From NCBI GenBank assembly GCA_902769875.1, contig CACXQV010000019.1, positions 1 through 38,263 of the forward strand: a stretch of 38,263 nt of DNA, given 5' to 3'. How positions within the stretch are numbered: position 1 is the stretch's first letter; each line of letters begins with the position of its first letter. Source of the stretch: an uncultured Bacteroidia bacterium. Lineage in GTDB: Bacteria; Bacteroidota; Bacteroidia; Bacteroidales; F082. Made by a program: the position numbers and the translations under genes. Of the stretch, positions 7,480 to 15,126 are shown piece after piece. The notes under the pieces are model-generated. The model ran no database searches, was not told the origin of the DNA, and saw only the letters and a list, made by a program, of their open reading frames with translations.

Positions 7480-8625
7480 ATGAACACTGAAGAATTAAAG
7501 ACTATTTTCAATCAACGCTTTGAAAATGAAGGAGTTATCTACACTTCTCCGGGGCGTATCAACCTCATCGGCGAACACACTGACTACAACGGCGGCTTCG
7601 TTTTTCCGGGGGCTATTGATTCGGGCATCTACGCTTGCATCCGCCTCAACGGGACGGACAAGGTGCGTGCCTACTCCATCGACAAAGAGGATTACCGCGA
7701 GTTTGGCCTGAACGAGGAAGACAACCCTCAAATCCACTGGGCCAACTACATCTTCGGCGTGTGCCGCGAAATCATCAAGCGAGGCTACAAGCTCGAAGGC
7801 TTCGATACGGTGTTTTACGGCAATGTGCCGATTGGCGCGGGAATGTCGTCGTCGGCAGCCTTGGAGAGCACTTTCGCCTTCGCGCTCAATGAATTGCTGA
7901 ACCTCGGCATCGACAAGTTCGAGTTGGCTCGTATCGGTCAGGCCACTGAGCACAACTATGTCGGCGTGAAATGCGGCATCATGGACCAGTTCGCCTCCCT
8001 CTTCGGCAAGGCAGGTCACCTGATGCGCCTCAACTGCGCCACGATGGAGTTTGAGTATTTCCCCTTCAATCCCAAGGGCTACAAGGTGGTATTGCTTGAT
8101 ACCGTGGTGAAACACGAGTTGGCTTCTTCAGCCTACAACAAGCGCCGCGAGTCGTGCGAGAACGCTTGCGCCCACATCGCCGCCAAGCATCCCGAAGTGA
8201 AATATTTGAGCGACGCAACGATGAGAATGCTCAATGAGGTGAAAAACGAGATTCCCGCCGAGGATTACATGCGCGCGGAATATGTAATAGGTGAAAAGCA
8301 GCGCGTCCTCGATGTGTGCAATGCCTTGGAAAAAGGTGATTATGAAACCGTTGGCGACCGTATGTATGGCACACATTACGGAATGAGCAAGCTCTACGAG
8401 GTGAGTTGTGAGGAATTGGATTTCCTCAACGACATCGCCAAGGAATGTGGCGTGACAGGTTCGCGCGTGATGGGCGGCGGCTTCGGCGGTTGCACCATCA
8501 ATTTGGTGAAAGAAGGTCTGTATGAGGCATTTATCGCAACAGCAAAGGAAAAATTTGCCGCCAAATTCGGACACGAACCGAAGGTTTATGATGTGGTGAT
8601 TTCGGACGGAGCGAGAAGATTATAA
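7480..8625 (+). CDS. galK: Galactokinase
   Basis: Galactokinase phosphorylates galactose with ATP to galactose-1-phosphate, the first committed Leloir step. The 381-residue length is typical of the GHMP kinase family. Motifs are the galactokinase signature GRINLIGEHTDYNGG (about residue 25), the ATP-binding GAGMSSSAALE (about residue 120), CGIMDQFASLFG with the catalytic aspartate, and the C-terminal GGGFGGCTINL. It is first in a plus-strand cluster with a nucleotidyltransferase, aldose epimerase and sugar transporter, which supports a galactose role. Repeat B lies directly after its stop. Confidence 0.97.
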   Translation: MNTEELKTIFNQRFENEGVIYTSPGRINLIGEHTDYNGGFVFPGAIDSGIYACIRLNGTDKVRAYSIDKEDYREFGLNEEDNPQIHWANYIFGVCREIIKRGYKLEGFDTVFYGNVPIGAGMSSSAALESTFAFALNELLNLGIDKFELARIGQATEHNYVGVKCGIMDQFASLFGKAGHLMRLNCATMEFEYFPFNPKGYKVVLLDTVVKHELASSAYNKRRESCENACAHIAAKHPEVKYLSDATMRMLNEVKNEIPAEDYMRAEYVIGEKQRVLDVCNALEKGDYETVGDRMYGTHYGMSKLYEVSCEELDFLNDIAKECGVTGSRVMGGGFGGCTINLVKEGLYEAFIATAKEKFAAKFGHEPKVYDVVISDGARRL

Positions 8626-8628
8626 TTA

Positions 8629-8768
8629 TCACAAAACATTCAAAACAATGCAAAACTTCAAAGGAATTGGTGGGCGGCTACACAACTGTGTCGCCGCCGG
8701 AAAGCCGCCGGTTGGCAGGCTTTCCCCAAAATTTGAAATTTGTTTTGTATGTTTTGTAGGTTTTGTGA
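8629..8768 (+). repeat. Palindromic dispersed repeat, copy B
   Basis: The left arm TCACAAAACATTCAAAAC begins three bases after the galK stop. The right arm ends GTTTTGTAGGTTTTGTGA (8751-8768). Hairpin 1 pairs GGCGGCTACAC with GTGTCGCCGCC (8673-8698). Hairpin 2 pairs GGAAAGCC with GGCTTTCC (8699-8725) perfectly, with GCC...GGC inside its loop. Relative to copy A, the CGC:GCG pairs of hairpin 1 have become CAC:GTG on both sides, a compensatory change. Confidence 0.82.
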
Positions 8769-8813
8769 CCAAACAACAATTAAACGATTCAACAACAAAC
8801 AATTAAACATACA

Positions 8814-9719
8814 ATGAAACCAACATTATTAGTATTAGCAGCAGGCATGGGCTCGCGTTATGGTGCCCTGAAGCAAATGGACGGCGTCGGACCCAACAAC
8901 GAAGCCATCCTTGATTATTCCATTTACGACGCCAAGCGCGCCGGTTTCGGCAAGGTGGTCTTCGTCATCCGCGAGGACTTCGCCGAGGCCTTCAAGAAAG
9001 TGAACAACACGGAGAAATTCGGCATCCCCGTAGAGTATGTGTATCAGTCACTTGACAAACTGCCGGAAGGCTTCACAGTCCCCGAAGGGCGCGTCAAGCC
9101 GTGGGGCACTTGCCACGCCGTGCTGATGGCCAAGGATGTGATCCACGAGCCTTTTGCCGCCATCAACGCAGACGATTTCTATGGCAAGGAAGCCTACGAG
9201 GTTCTGGCCAAGTATCTCACTGAATGTGAGGGCAAAACGGGTGCTTACAGCATGGTTGCCTACAAACTGCGCAACACCATGTCGGACTTCGGCACAGTGA
9301 GTCGTGGCATTTGCACTGCCGACGCGGAAGGCAACCTTCAGACCATCGTCGAACGCACGGCCATCGGCCACACCGAAGACGGTGGCGCGGCCTACACCGA
9401 CGAAACTGGCTCGCATCCGCTTGATATGGATTCTCTCGTTTCGATGAACTTCTTCGGCTTCACCCCTGATTTCTTTGCCTATTCAGAGAAGGGCTTCGTA
9501 GAGTTCCTGAAAGGCCCTGCCCAAACCAACATCAAGGCGGAGTTTTTCATTCCGCTGATGGTGAACCAAAGCATCCACGATGGCTCGGCCAAACTGAAGG
9601 TGCTGTCGAGCAACGCCTCTTGGTTCGGCGTGACCTACAAGGAAGACAAGCCTGAAGTGATGCGCAAGATTCGCGAATTGATTGAAAAGGGCGTTTATCC
9701 GAATAAGTTATGGAGTTAA
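8814..9719 (+). CDS. Sugar nucleotidyltransferase (NTP_transferase family)
   Basis: The 301-residue protein starts with the nucleotidyltransferase signature LVLAAGMGSRYGALKQMDGVG, interrupted relative to the usual GxGTRLxPLT motif by RYGALKQ. A metal-binding INADDFYG segment follows at about residue 120. Such enzymes join a sugar-1-phosphate to an NTP, giving NDP-sugar and pyrophosphate. Its position between galK and galM suggests galactose-1-phosphate as substrate. It could then stand in for GalT, which is absent from this cluster. That is inference from context. The family could equally make another NDP-hexose. Confidence 0.85.
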   Translation: MKPTLLVLAAGMGSRYGALKQMDGVGPNNEAILDYSIYDAKRAGFGKVVFVIREDFAEAFKKVNNTEKFGIPVEYVYQSLDKLPEGFTVPEGRVKPWGTCHAVLMAKDVIHEPFAAINADDFYGKEAYEVLAKYLTECEGKTGAYSMVAYKLRNTMSDFGTVSRGICTADAEGNLQTIVERTAIGHTEDGGAAYTDETGSHPLDMDSLVSMNFFGFTPDFFAYSEKGFVEFLKGPAQTNIKAEFFIPLMVNQSIHDGSAKLKVLSSNASWFGVTYKEDKPEVMRKIRELIEKGVYPNKLWS

Positions 9720-9720
9720 A

Positions 9721-9802
9721 AATGCGGAATTATGAATGCGGAATGCGGAATACGCAATGCGACGCGGGGCTTCGCCCTATTCCGCATTCCGAATTCCGAA
9801 TT
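9721..9802. repeat. GAATGCGGAAT-type inverted repeat
   Basis: GAATGCGGAAT (9734-9744) pairs with ATTCCGCATTC (9779-9789), and the outer AATGCGG/GAATT sequences extend the arms. Inside lies GGGC-TTC-GCCC. It fills the whole gap between the nucleotidyltransferase and galM genes. It would form a strong hairpin in the operon transcript and might set differential expression. Confidence 0.6.
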
Positions 9803-9813
9803 AAACAAAAGCA

Positions 9814-10869
9814 ATGAACATCGAAGTAAAAACTTGGGGCAGAACCCCTGACAACAAAGACATCAAGCTCTACACCCTGACCAATGCCAACGGTGTGAAG
9901 GTGCAGTTGAGCGACATCGGCGCGGGGATTGTCAGCATCGTCACGCCCGACCGCTACGGCCACATGGAAGACATCGCCCTCGGCTACCCACATCCATGGG
10001 ACTACTACAACGACGGCCCTTGTGCAGGCAAGATTCCAGGGCGTTTCGCCAATCGCATTGCCAACGGCCGCTTCAAGATTGACGACAAGGAATACCAACT
10101 TGAGCTGAACACCAACGACGGCAAGCACCACCTTCACGGAGGCAGCATCGGCTTCGCCAACCAGAAGTGGGCCAGCCGCATCGTGGGCGAGAATGTGGTG
10201 TTCACCTACCTCAGCGCCGATGGCGAGGCAGGTTATCCCGCCGAACTCGTGGCCAAGGTGCGCTACACCCTCAACGACGAAAACGAGTTGAACATCCACC
10301 TCACCGCCTATTCGTCAGACACCACCATCGTCAACCTGACCAACCACACCTATTTCAACCTGAAAGGCGAAGGCAACGGCGACATCCTTGACCATAGGCT
10401 CAGGCTGAACGCTTCGCGTTTCCTGCCCGCCACCGAGGAGCTCATCACCACGGGCGAAATGCGTCAAGTGGCCGACACCCCGATGGATTTCACCGAAGGC
10501 AAACTCATCGGGCGCGACATCAAGGAGCCCTATCCCGACCTCATCAACGGCAAGGGCTACGACAGCTGTTGGGTCATCGACGGCATCGAGAAGGACAAAC
10601 TTTGCTTTGCCGCCGAGTTGTCGCACGAAGGAACGGGCCGAATGGTGAAGATTTACACTACACAGCCCGGCATCCAAGTGTATACCGGCAACTGGCTTTC
10701 AGGTTGCCCTAAAGGCAAGAACGGCCACATCTACGAAGACTATTCCGGCGTGGCCTTGGAGTGCCAAGCCCTCCCCGACTCGCCCAACAAGCCCAACTTC
10801 CCGAACACCATCTTGCGCTCAGGCGAGGAGTATTTGGAAACGATTATCTTTAAATTTTCAACACTGTAA
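9814..10869 (+). CDS. galM: Aldose 1-epimerase (mutarotase), cytoplasmic
   Basis: GalM interconverts alpha and beta anomers of galactose or glucose so that galactokinase receives alpha-galactose. The 351-residue protein has the family markers GRFANRIANGRF, GKHHLHGGSIGF and TNHTYFNLKGEGNGDILDH (catalytic His region about residue 180), plus a C-terminal VALECQALPDSPN segment with the conserved glutamate. There is no signal peptide, so it is cytoplasmic. It lies between the nucleotidyltransferase and the transporter. A second, lipoprotein-type epimerase occurs at 31283. Confidence 0.95.
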   Translation: MNIEVKTWGRTPDNKDIKLYTLTNANGVKVQLSDIGAGIVSIVTPDRYGHMEDIALGYPHPWDYYNDGPCAGKIPGRFANRIANGRFKIDDKEYQLELNTNDGKHHLHGGSIGFANQKWASRIVGENVVFTYLSADGEAGYPAELVAKVRYTLNDENELNIHLTAYSSDTTIVNLTNHTYFNLKGEGNGDILDHRLRLNASRFLPATEELITTGEMRQVADTPMDFTEGKLIGRDIKEPYPDLINGKGYDSCWVIDGIEKDKLCFAAELSHEGTGRMVKIYTTQPGIQVYTGNWLSGCPKGKNGHIYEDYSGVALECQALPDSPNKPNFPNTILRSGEEYLETIIFKFSTL

Positions 10870-10877
10870 TGAAAGAA

Positions 10878-11021
10878 AACTACGGATTAAACGGATTTTG
10901 CGGAAGACGGTTCGGAATTTTGCAACTATATTGCTGATTGTTAAGGAAATCCGTATAATCTGCAACGAAGTTGCCACATTCAGGACTCAAAAAATCTGTT
11001 TAATCCGCGAAACCCGTAGTT
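10878..11021. repeat. Long inverted repeat between galM and the transporter gene
   Basis: AACTACGGATTAAACGGATT (10878-10897) reappears inverted as AATCTGTTTAATCCGCG ... CCGTAGTT, ending at 11021. The spacer contains a second partly complementary pair (CTATATTGC/ and ATAATCTGC). The arms carry small indels. The element occupies most of the gap and leaves 36 bases to the transporter ATG. Confidence 0.55.
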
Positions 11022-11057
11022 AGAAAAAACATAGTAAAATCCTTAAAATAAAAAACA

Positions 11058-12347
11058 ATGAGTACTAAAACGAAACAATGGGGTGCCATCATTGTGATGA
11101 TAGCCCTCTTTGCCATGATTGCCTTCGTGACCAACCTCTGCTCACCGATGGCCGTCATCGTGAAAAACCAATTCGGTGCCAGCAACTTCCTGTCGCAAAT
11201 CGGCAACTATGGCAACTTCATCGCCTACCTGATCATGGGTATCCCTTCGGGAATGCTCATCAAACGTTTTGGCTACAAGAAGACCTCGCTGATGGCCCTC
11301 GCTGTGGGTATCATCGGCATTTTGGTGCAATGGGCCAGCGGCAAGTACGGCTTCGGCGTCTACCTCATCGGCGCGTTCATCTCCGGCTTTTGCATGTGCA
11401 TGTTGAACACCGTCGTCAACCCGATGCTCAACCTCCTCGGCGGCGGCGGCAACAAGGGCAACCAGCTCATCCAAATCGGTGGCGTGTTCAATTCGGCCGC
11501 TGCCGTTGCCGTCTACATCATCATGGGCGCCCTCATCGGTGAGGCCACCAAGGCCAAGATTTCAGACGCCACCCCAGCCCTGCTGATTGCCTTGGCCATC
11601 TTCGTCATCGGCTTTATCGTCATCCTCTTCACCAAGATTGATGAACCACAACAGCCTGTCGAAGTGAAATCGGAAGTGAAAGACAAATACAGCGCTTTCT
11701 CGTTTCGCCATTTCAAGCTCGGCATCCTTGCCATCTTCCTCTATGGCGGCATCGAAGTCGGCACACCTACTTATATTTTGCAATACCTCACCTCCGAGCC
11801 TACGGCTGCCACGCCCGGCATCGGCATGAGCGGCACCATTGCGGGACTTATTGTGGCCGTTTATTGGCTGATGATGCTCATCGGACGTTTCATCGGTGGT
11901 GCCATTGGCGGCAAAGTCTCGTCAAAAGCCATGGTCACGACGGTTTCCATTGCGGCTATCGTCTTGGTGCTCTTTGGTATGCTGGCTCCGCAGAGCTGGC
12001 TCGTCAAAGTGCCCGGCATCGACTGGGCCAACCTGAAAGTGATTTGGGCTGAGGTTCCAGTGGGCATTTTCGCCTTCATCCTCGTCGGACTTTGCACCTC
12101 AGTGATGTGGGGCGCCATCTTCAACTTGGCCACCGAAGGCTTGGGCAAGTACACCGCCATCGCCTCGGGCGCCTTCATGACGATGGTCTTCGGCTTCGCC
12201 ATCATGGTGGGCCTGCAAGGACTTGTCGCCGACTGGACGGGCAGCTATATGACCAGTTATGTCGTCGTTCTGTTCTGCGCCGCCTACATCCTCTTCTATG
12301 CTTTGGCCGGTTCAAAGAACGTCAACAAGGACATCCCTGTCGACTGA
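11058..12347 (+). CDS. MFS sugar transporter (FucP/GluP-like)
   Basis: The 429-residue protein is almost entirely hydrophobic, with about 12 membrane segments. The N-terminal half has NYGNFIAYLIMGIPSGMLIKRFGYKKTS, a GxxxxRxGxK-type loop of major facilitator symporters. The GAFISGFCMCMLNTVVNPMLN segment is typical of the fucose/glucose/galactose (FHS) family. A central hydrophilic loop lies at about residues 195-220. It probably imports galactose or glucose by proton symport, feeding GalM and GalK. It is last in the cluster, followed 21 bases later by a strong terminator. The exact sugar is inferred from its neighbours. Confidence 0.9.
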   Translation: MSTKTKQWGAIIVMIALFAMIAFVTNLCSPMAVIVKNQFGASNFLSQIGNYGNFIAYLIMGIPSGMLIKRFGYKKTSLMALAVGIIGILVQWASGKYGFGVYLIGAFISGFCMCMLNTVVNPMLNLLGGGGNKGNQLIQIGGVFNSAAAVAVYIIMGALIGEATKAKISDATPALLIALAIFVIGFIVILFTKIDEPQQPVEVKSEVKDKYSAFSFRHFKLGILAIFLYGGIEVGTPTYILQYLTSEPTAATPGIGMSGTIAGLIVAVYWLMMLIGRFIGGAIGGKVSSKAMVTTVSIAAIVLVLFGMLAPQSWLVKVPGIDWANLKVIWAEVPVGIFAFILVGLCTSVMWGAIFNLATEGLGKYTAIASGAFMTMVFGFAIMVGLQGLVADWTGSYMTSYVVVLFCAAYILFYALAGSKNVNKDIPVD

Positions 12348-12368
12348 TTTCGAGCGCAACCATAACAG

Positions 12369-12410
12369 CGACAGCCCGTTGGAGCAAATCCGGCGGGCTG
12401 TCGTTTTTTT
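12369..12410 (+). terminator. Rho-independent terminator of the galactose operon
   Basis: CGACAGCCCG (12369-12378) pairs perfectly with CGGGCTGTCG (12394-12403) and is followed by seven T's. It is one-directional: there is no matching T-run for the opposite strand. Confidence 0.92.
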
Positions 12411-12427
12411 CATCCAATTCGTTCAAT

Positions 12428-13384
12428 TCATCTCACCCGGAGTTTCTTCCCGGCATAAAGCCGGTCGTTTTTTTTCAACTTGTTGAGTTTCCGAATGATG
12501 GAAACAGTTGTGCTGTTTTCGACGGCAATCTGTTCCAAAGTGTCGCCCTTTTTAACGATGTAATACTTCTTTCCGTCATAATTGTAGGGAGAAGAAGCAA
12601 AATCCTTGACCACCAACCTGTTGACATTTTCAAGTTTGTTATAGGCATCGGCCAAAATGGCATCCGACATCTCGAAACTCTTGTTGACCGTCCGATCCGA
12701 ATCGGCCAAAGTATGCGAAAACAGCCAGTCGTAGGTCTGTTCAAGATAGAAAACCCGAGCCAAGCGTGTATGGTTCACTTTTGGTATCTTGTTGAATATC
12801 AGTCGGCTCGTATCGCCACAGGCCGCCATCGCTTGAACCACTTTTTCAGAACGGCCAACGGGCACCGCCCTATCGGCCATCCCGTGGATAATCCACAAGG
12901 GGACTTCGGTGAGGCCACACAAATCATGAGCCGTCGCCCCACCACACAAGGCCATCGCCGCAGCCACCTTGTCGGGATAAGTCGCCACGAAATCCAAAGT
13001 GCCGAAACCACCCATGCTCATCCCAACCACATAAAAACGATTCGTATCGACCGCGTAATGCGCCCTCACCCATTCGTACAGCTTATCAACCTTGGCGGGA
13101 TCCCAAGCATGCTGCGCTTGGGGTGCCACCACAATGGCATCAATGCAAAGCCCTCGTTCCAAAGCGTTGATGCAGCCATAATGACGCACCAATGCGAGGT
13201 TCTCACCGCTGAGGCTTCTGCCATGCAAAAACATCACAACAGGCTTCGGATTGTAAGCATTGTAATCATCAGGCAAATACAGCCAAAAATCGTAGCCATC
13301 CTCAACGACATCCTTACAGGCAAACAATTGTGCCGAAGCAAACATTGGCAACATAACGAACCATAAAAACAAGAATCTTTTCAT
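12428..13384 (-). CDS. Secreted alpha/beta hydrolase with C-terminal LysM domain
   Basis: The 318-residue product has a signal peptide (MKRFLFLWFVMLPMFASAQ) and an esterase/PHB-depolymerase-like alpha/beta-hydrolase core. The core has an oxyanion HGRSLSG segment, nucleophile motif GMSMGGFGT (about residue 142), an HGMADRAVP aspartate loop and a late histidine (VNHTR). The C-terminus is a LysM module (YYIVKKGDTLEQIAVENSTT..KKLRVR), which binds peptidoglycan or other GlcNAc polymers. The frame runs open to 13468, but the ATG at 13384 is chosen because it gives the signal peptide and the -7 box lies upstream of it. An exported esterase tethered to the cell wall is the likely picture. Its substrate is unknown. 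Confidence 0.85.
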   Translation of the reverse strand: MKRFLFLWFVMLPMFASAQLFACKDVVEDGYDFWLYLPDDYNAYNPKPVVMFLHGRSLSGENLALVRHYGCINALERGLCIDAIVVAPQAQHAWDPAKVDKLYEWVRAHYAVDTNRFYVVGMSMGGFGTLDFVATYPDKVAAAMALCGGATAHDLCGLTEVPLWIIHGMADRAVPVGRSEKVVQAMAACGDTSRLIFNKIPKVNHTRLARVFYLEQTYDWLFSHTLADSDRTVNKSFEMSDAILADAYNKLENVNRLVVKDFASSPYNYDGKKYYIVKKGDTLEQIAVENSTTVSIIRKLNKLKKNDRLYAGKKLRVR

Positions 13385-13416
13385 TTGTTGAGAATCAATG
13401 TTTTTTGAAAGAGCGG

Positions 13417-13424
13417 CAAAATTA
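13417..13424 (-). promoter_or_regulatory. Promoter -7 box of the hydrolase-LysM gene
   Basis: TAATTTTG on the minus strand, 33 bases before the ATG at 13384. It lies 14 bases from the oppositely oriented -7 box at 13438, so the two promoters overlap in their -33 regions. Confidence 0.6.
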
Positions 13425-13437
13425 GTAAGTATTTTTG

Positions 13438-13445
13438 TATTTTTG
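13438..13445 (+). promoter_or_regulatory. Promoter -7 box of the flippase gene
   Basis: TATTTTTG, 27 bases before the ATG at 13472, with a second TTTTTG just upstream. Its -33 region overlaps the start of the divergent promoter, so binding of polymerase at one may hinder the other. Confidence 0.55.
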
Positions 13446-13471
13446 CCAATTATTTTGATTTGGGCCATAAA

Positions 13472-14767
13472 ATGTTCAAAAAGATACTTGGAACGGGGGC
13501 GGCGCGGGCCGTCAATGTGCTGACGCAGTTGGCCACGCTCATTATGGGCACCAAATTCCTCGGCGCTGCCGAATGGGGCAAAGCCTTCATTGCGCAGACC
13601 GACATCACATTCCTATTGATCGGCATCGAACTCATCGCAGGCAGCGGATTGGTCTATTTCACGCCACGCAAGAAAACAGCCACACTGATGAAAATTTCCT
13701 ACGGCTGGATTGCCTTTGTGATGATGGTTTATTTCTTGTTGTTCAATATTTTACATTTTTTCCCCAACTTCTTTCACACCATCGTCCCCGAAGGCTACGC
13801 GACATTGGTTTTAATAATGATTTTCGTCTATAGCCTGCACGAGTTCAACCTCAACCATTTCCTTGGAAAGGAAAAAGTTTCGACATATAACTGGCTGTTT
13901 ATCATACAGATACTCACCCAAGTCGCGATAATGGCCGTCTTGATTTTCGTTTTGGACATCAGAACGGCGAAGGCCCTACTCTATTCGCAATTAAGCGGTT
14001 ACACGTTGGCGACACTCATTGGATGGATTTTGCTGTTCCCCAATTTGAGACAAGAAAGCCACGATCCATTGAAAGACAGCTTCAAGGAAATGCTGCATTA
14101 TGGCGCGTTTCTGCAACTTTCCACATTGGTCAGCACGCTCAACAAACGCCTGAGCCTCTATCTGTTGCGCACGAACTGCACTGAATCTCAAATTGGCGTT
14201 TACGCATCGGGAACGCAAGTCACCGAAGGCGTGAACATCGTGGGTCAAAGCATCGGATTGGTGGCGTTTTCCGCCTTGAGCAACACCGAAAACAAGAACC
14301 GAGCCTCACAACTCACCTTGCGCTTTATGAAAGTTTCCATCTTATTGACTTTCACTGCATTATTGGTGATTTGTCTGTTGCCTACATCCTTCTTCGAGTG
14401 GATTTTTTCTGGCGAGTTCAGCGACATCCGCACGGTCATCCTGCTGATGGCACCGGGCATCGTTTTCTTCTCAGCACACACCATTTTGGCCAATTATTTT
14501 TCCGGCACCGGCAAACCGAAATACAACCTCTATTCTTCACTTATCGGATTGATTGTCACACTGATAGCAGCGTTTATCCTGATTCCAGCATTAGGCATCC
14601 GAGGCGCAGCCATCACCACTTCGCTGACTTATACGGCGTTGTTTGTCTATCAGTGGGTTGTGTTTCACAAGCATACTGGGAGAAGGTTAATCCAACTAAT
14701 TCCAAATCAGGAGGATTGGGAATGGGTCAAGGCGGAAATCCGTGGTTTTTGTGGGAAATCAATCTGA
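13472..14767 (+). CDS. Polysaccharide flippase (Wzx/MATE-like, MVF superfamily)
   Basis: The 431-residue protein has about 12 hydrophobic segments. It starts with MFKKILGTGAARAVNVLTQL, the typical N-terminus of O-antigen/teichoic acid flippases, followed by GAAEWGKAFIAQTDI. A GxGKPKYNLYSSLIG motif occurs in the eleventh helix region, as in polysaccharide biosynthesis C-terminal domains. Such proteins move undecaprenyl-linked glycans across the inner membrane. A longer reading from a TTG at 13460 is possible but not preferred. No glycosyltransferase genes lie nearby, so the glycan it serves is unknown. Confidence 0.85.
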   Translation: MFKKILGTGAARAVNVLTQLATLIMGTKFLGAAEWGKAFIAQTDITFLLIGIELIAGSGLVYFTPRKKTATLMKISYGWIAFVMMVYFLLFNILHFFPNFFHTIVPEGYATLVLIMIFVYSLHEFNLNHFLGKEKVSTYNWLFIIQILTQVAIMAVLIFVLDIRTAKALLYSQLSGYTLATLIGWILLFPNLRQESHDPLKDSFKEMLHYGAFLQLSTLVSTLNKRLSLYLLRTNCTESQIGVYASGTQVTEGVNIVGQSIGLVAFSALSNTENKNRASQLTLRFMKVSILLTFTALLVICLLPTSFFEWIFSGEFSDIRTVILLMAPGIVFFSAHTILANYFSGTGKPKYNLYSSLIGLIVTLIAAFILIPALGIRGAAITTSLTYTALFVYQWVVFHKHTGRRLIQLIPNQEDWEWVKAEIRGFCGKSI

Positions 14768-14778
14768 CATTTTTTGCG

Positions 14779-14840
14779 ACTGCCACAATGTGACAGCCCT
14801 ACAGCCTATTGTATTGTAGGGCTGTCGTACCAAGGCAGCC
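14779..14840. repeat. Strong stem-loop after the flippase gene
   Basis: GACAGCCCTACA (14792-14803) and TGTAGGGCTGTC (14815-14826) are perfectly complementary over 12 bases, and an outer CTGCC/GGCAG pair extends the stem. No T-run follows on either strand, so it is not a textbook terminator. The 359 bases between the flippase and topoisomerase genes hold this hairpin, the tandem repeats and the parE promoter. Confidence 0.65.
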
Positions 14841-14900
14841 GAAATAATTATCCCAGACCCTCCATCAGGAACTTTCGCAAATGCAGGTGTGGAACTCTAA

Positions 14901-14995
14901 TTTTATGAAAGCAATTCTCAGGAAAAACGGAAATATTTCTTTTATGGAAGCAATTTTCAGTGAAACCAACAGAAATTTCTTTTATGAAAGCAATT
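14901..14995 (+). repeat. Three tandem copies of a 39-40-base unit
   Basis: TTTTATGAAAGCAATT occurs at 14901, 14940 (one change) and 14980. The material between copies is also similar (CAG..AAAAMMGG..GAAAT). The spacings of 39 and 40 bases break any common reading frame, so it is not a repeated peptide. It lies about 110 bases upstream of the parE promoter. Confidence 0.65.
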
Positions 14996-15101
14996 TTTCA
15001 ACACGAATTATCATCGATTTGCCACGAATTCCCCCAAAACAATTTTTTGGAAATTCGTGTTACATTCAAAAACAGGGAATGCAACTCAACCGTTTTTTTC
15101 G

Positions 15102-15109
15102 TAATTTTG
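15102..15109 (+). promoter_or_regulatory. Promoter -7 box of parE
   Basis: TAATTTTG, 18 bases before the ATG at 15127. Just upstream (15023-15056), CACGAATT and AATTCGTG form an inverted repeat that could be an operator or a structural element. Confidence 0.55.
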
Positions 15110-15126
15110 CACTCAAATAGGCTTTT

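Noticed and set aside
12092-13366. Long plus-strand open frame of 424 codons
   Set aside because: It is antisense to the hydrolase-LysM gene and overlaps the transporter 3' end. Its translation shows no domain, whereas the minus-strand protein has a signal peptide and catalytic motifs.
14792-14826. Rho-independent terminator of the flippase gene
   Set aside because: The stem is excellent but no T-run follows on either strand, so it is listed as a structural repeat only.
14881-15120. Small protein with repeated MKAI motif upstream of parE
   Set aside because: The repeat spacing (39 then 40 bases) breaks the frame, and no promoter or start context is convincing. The DNA repeat is the real feature.
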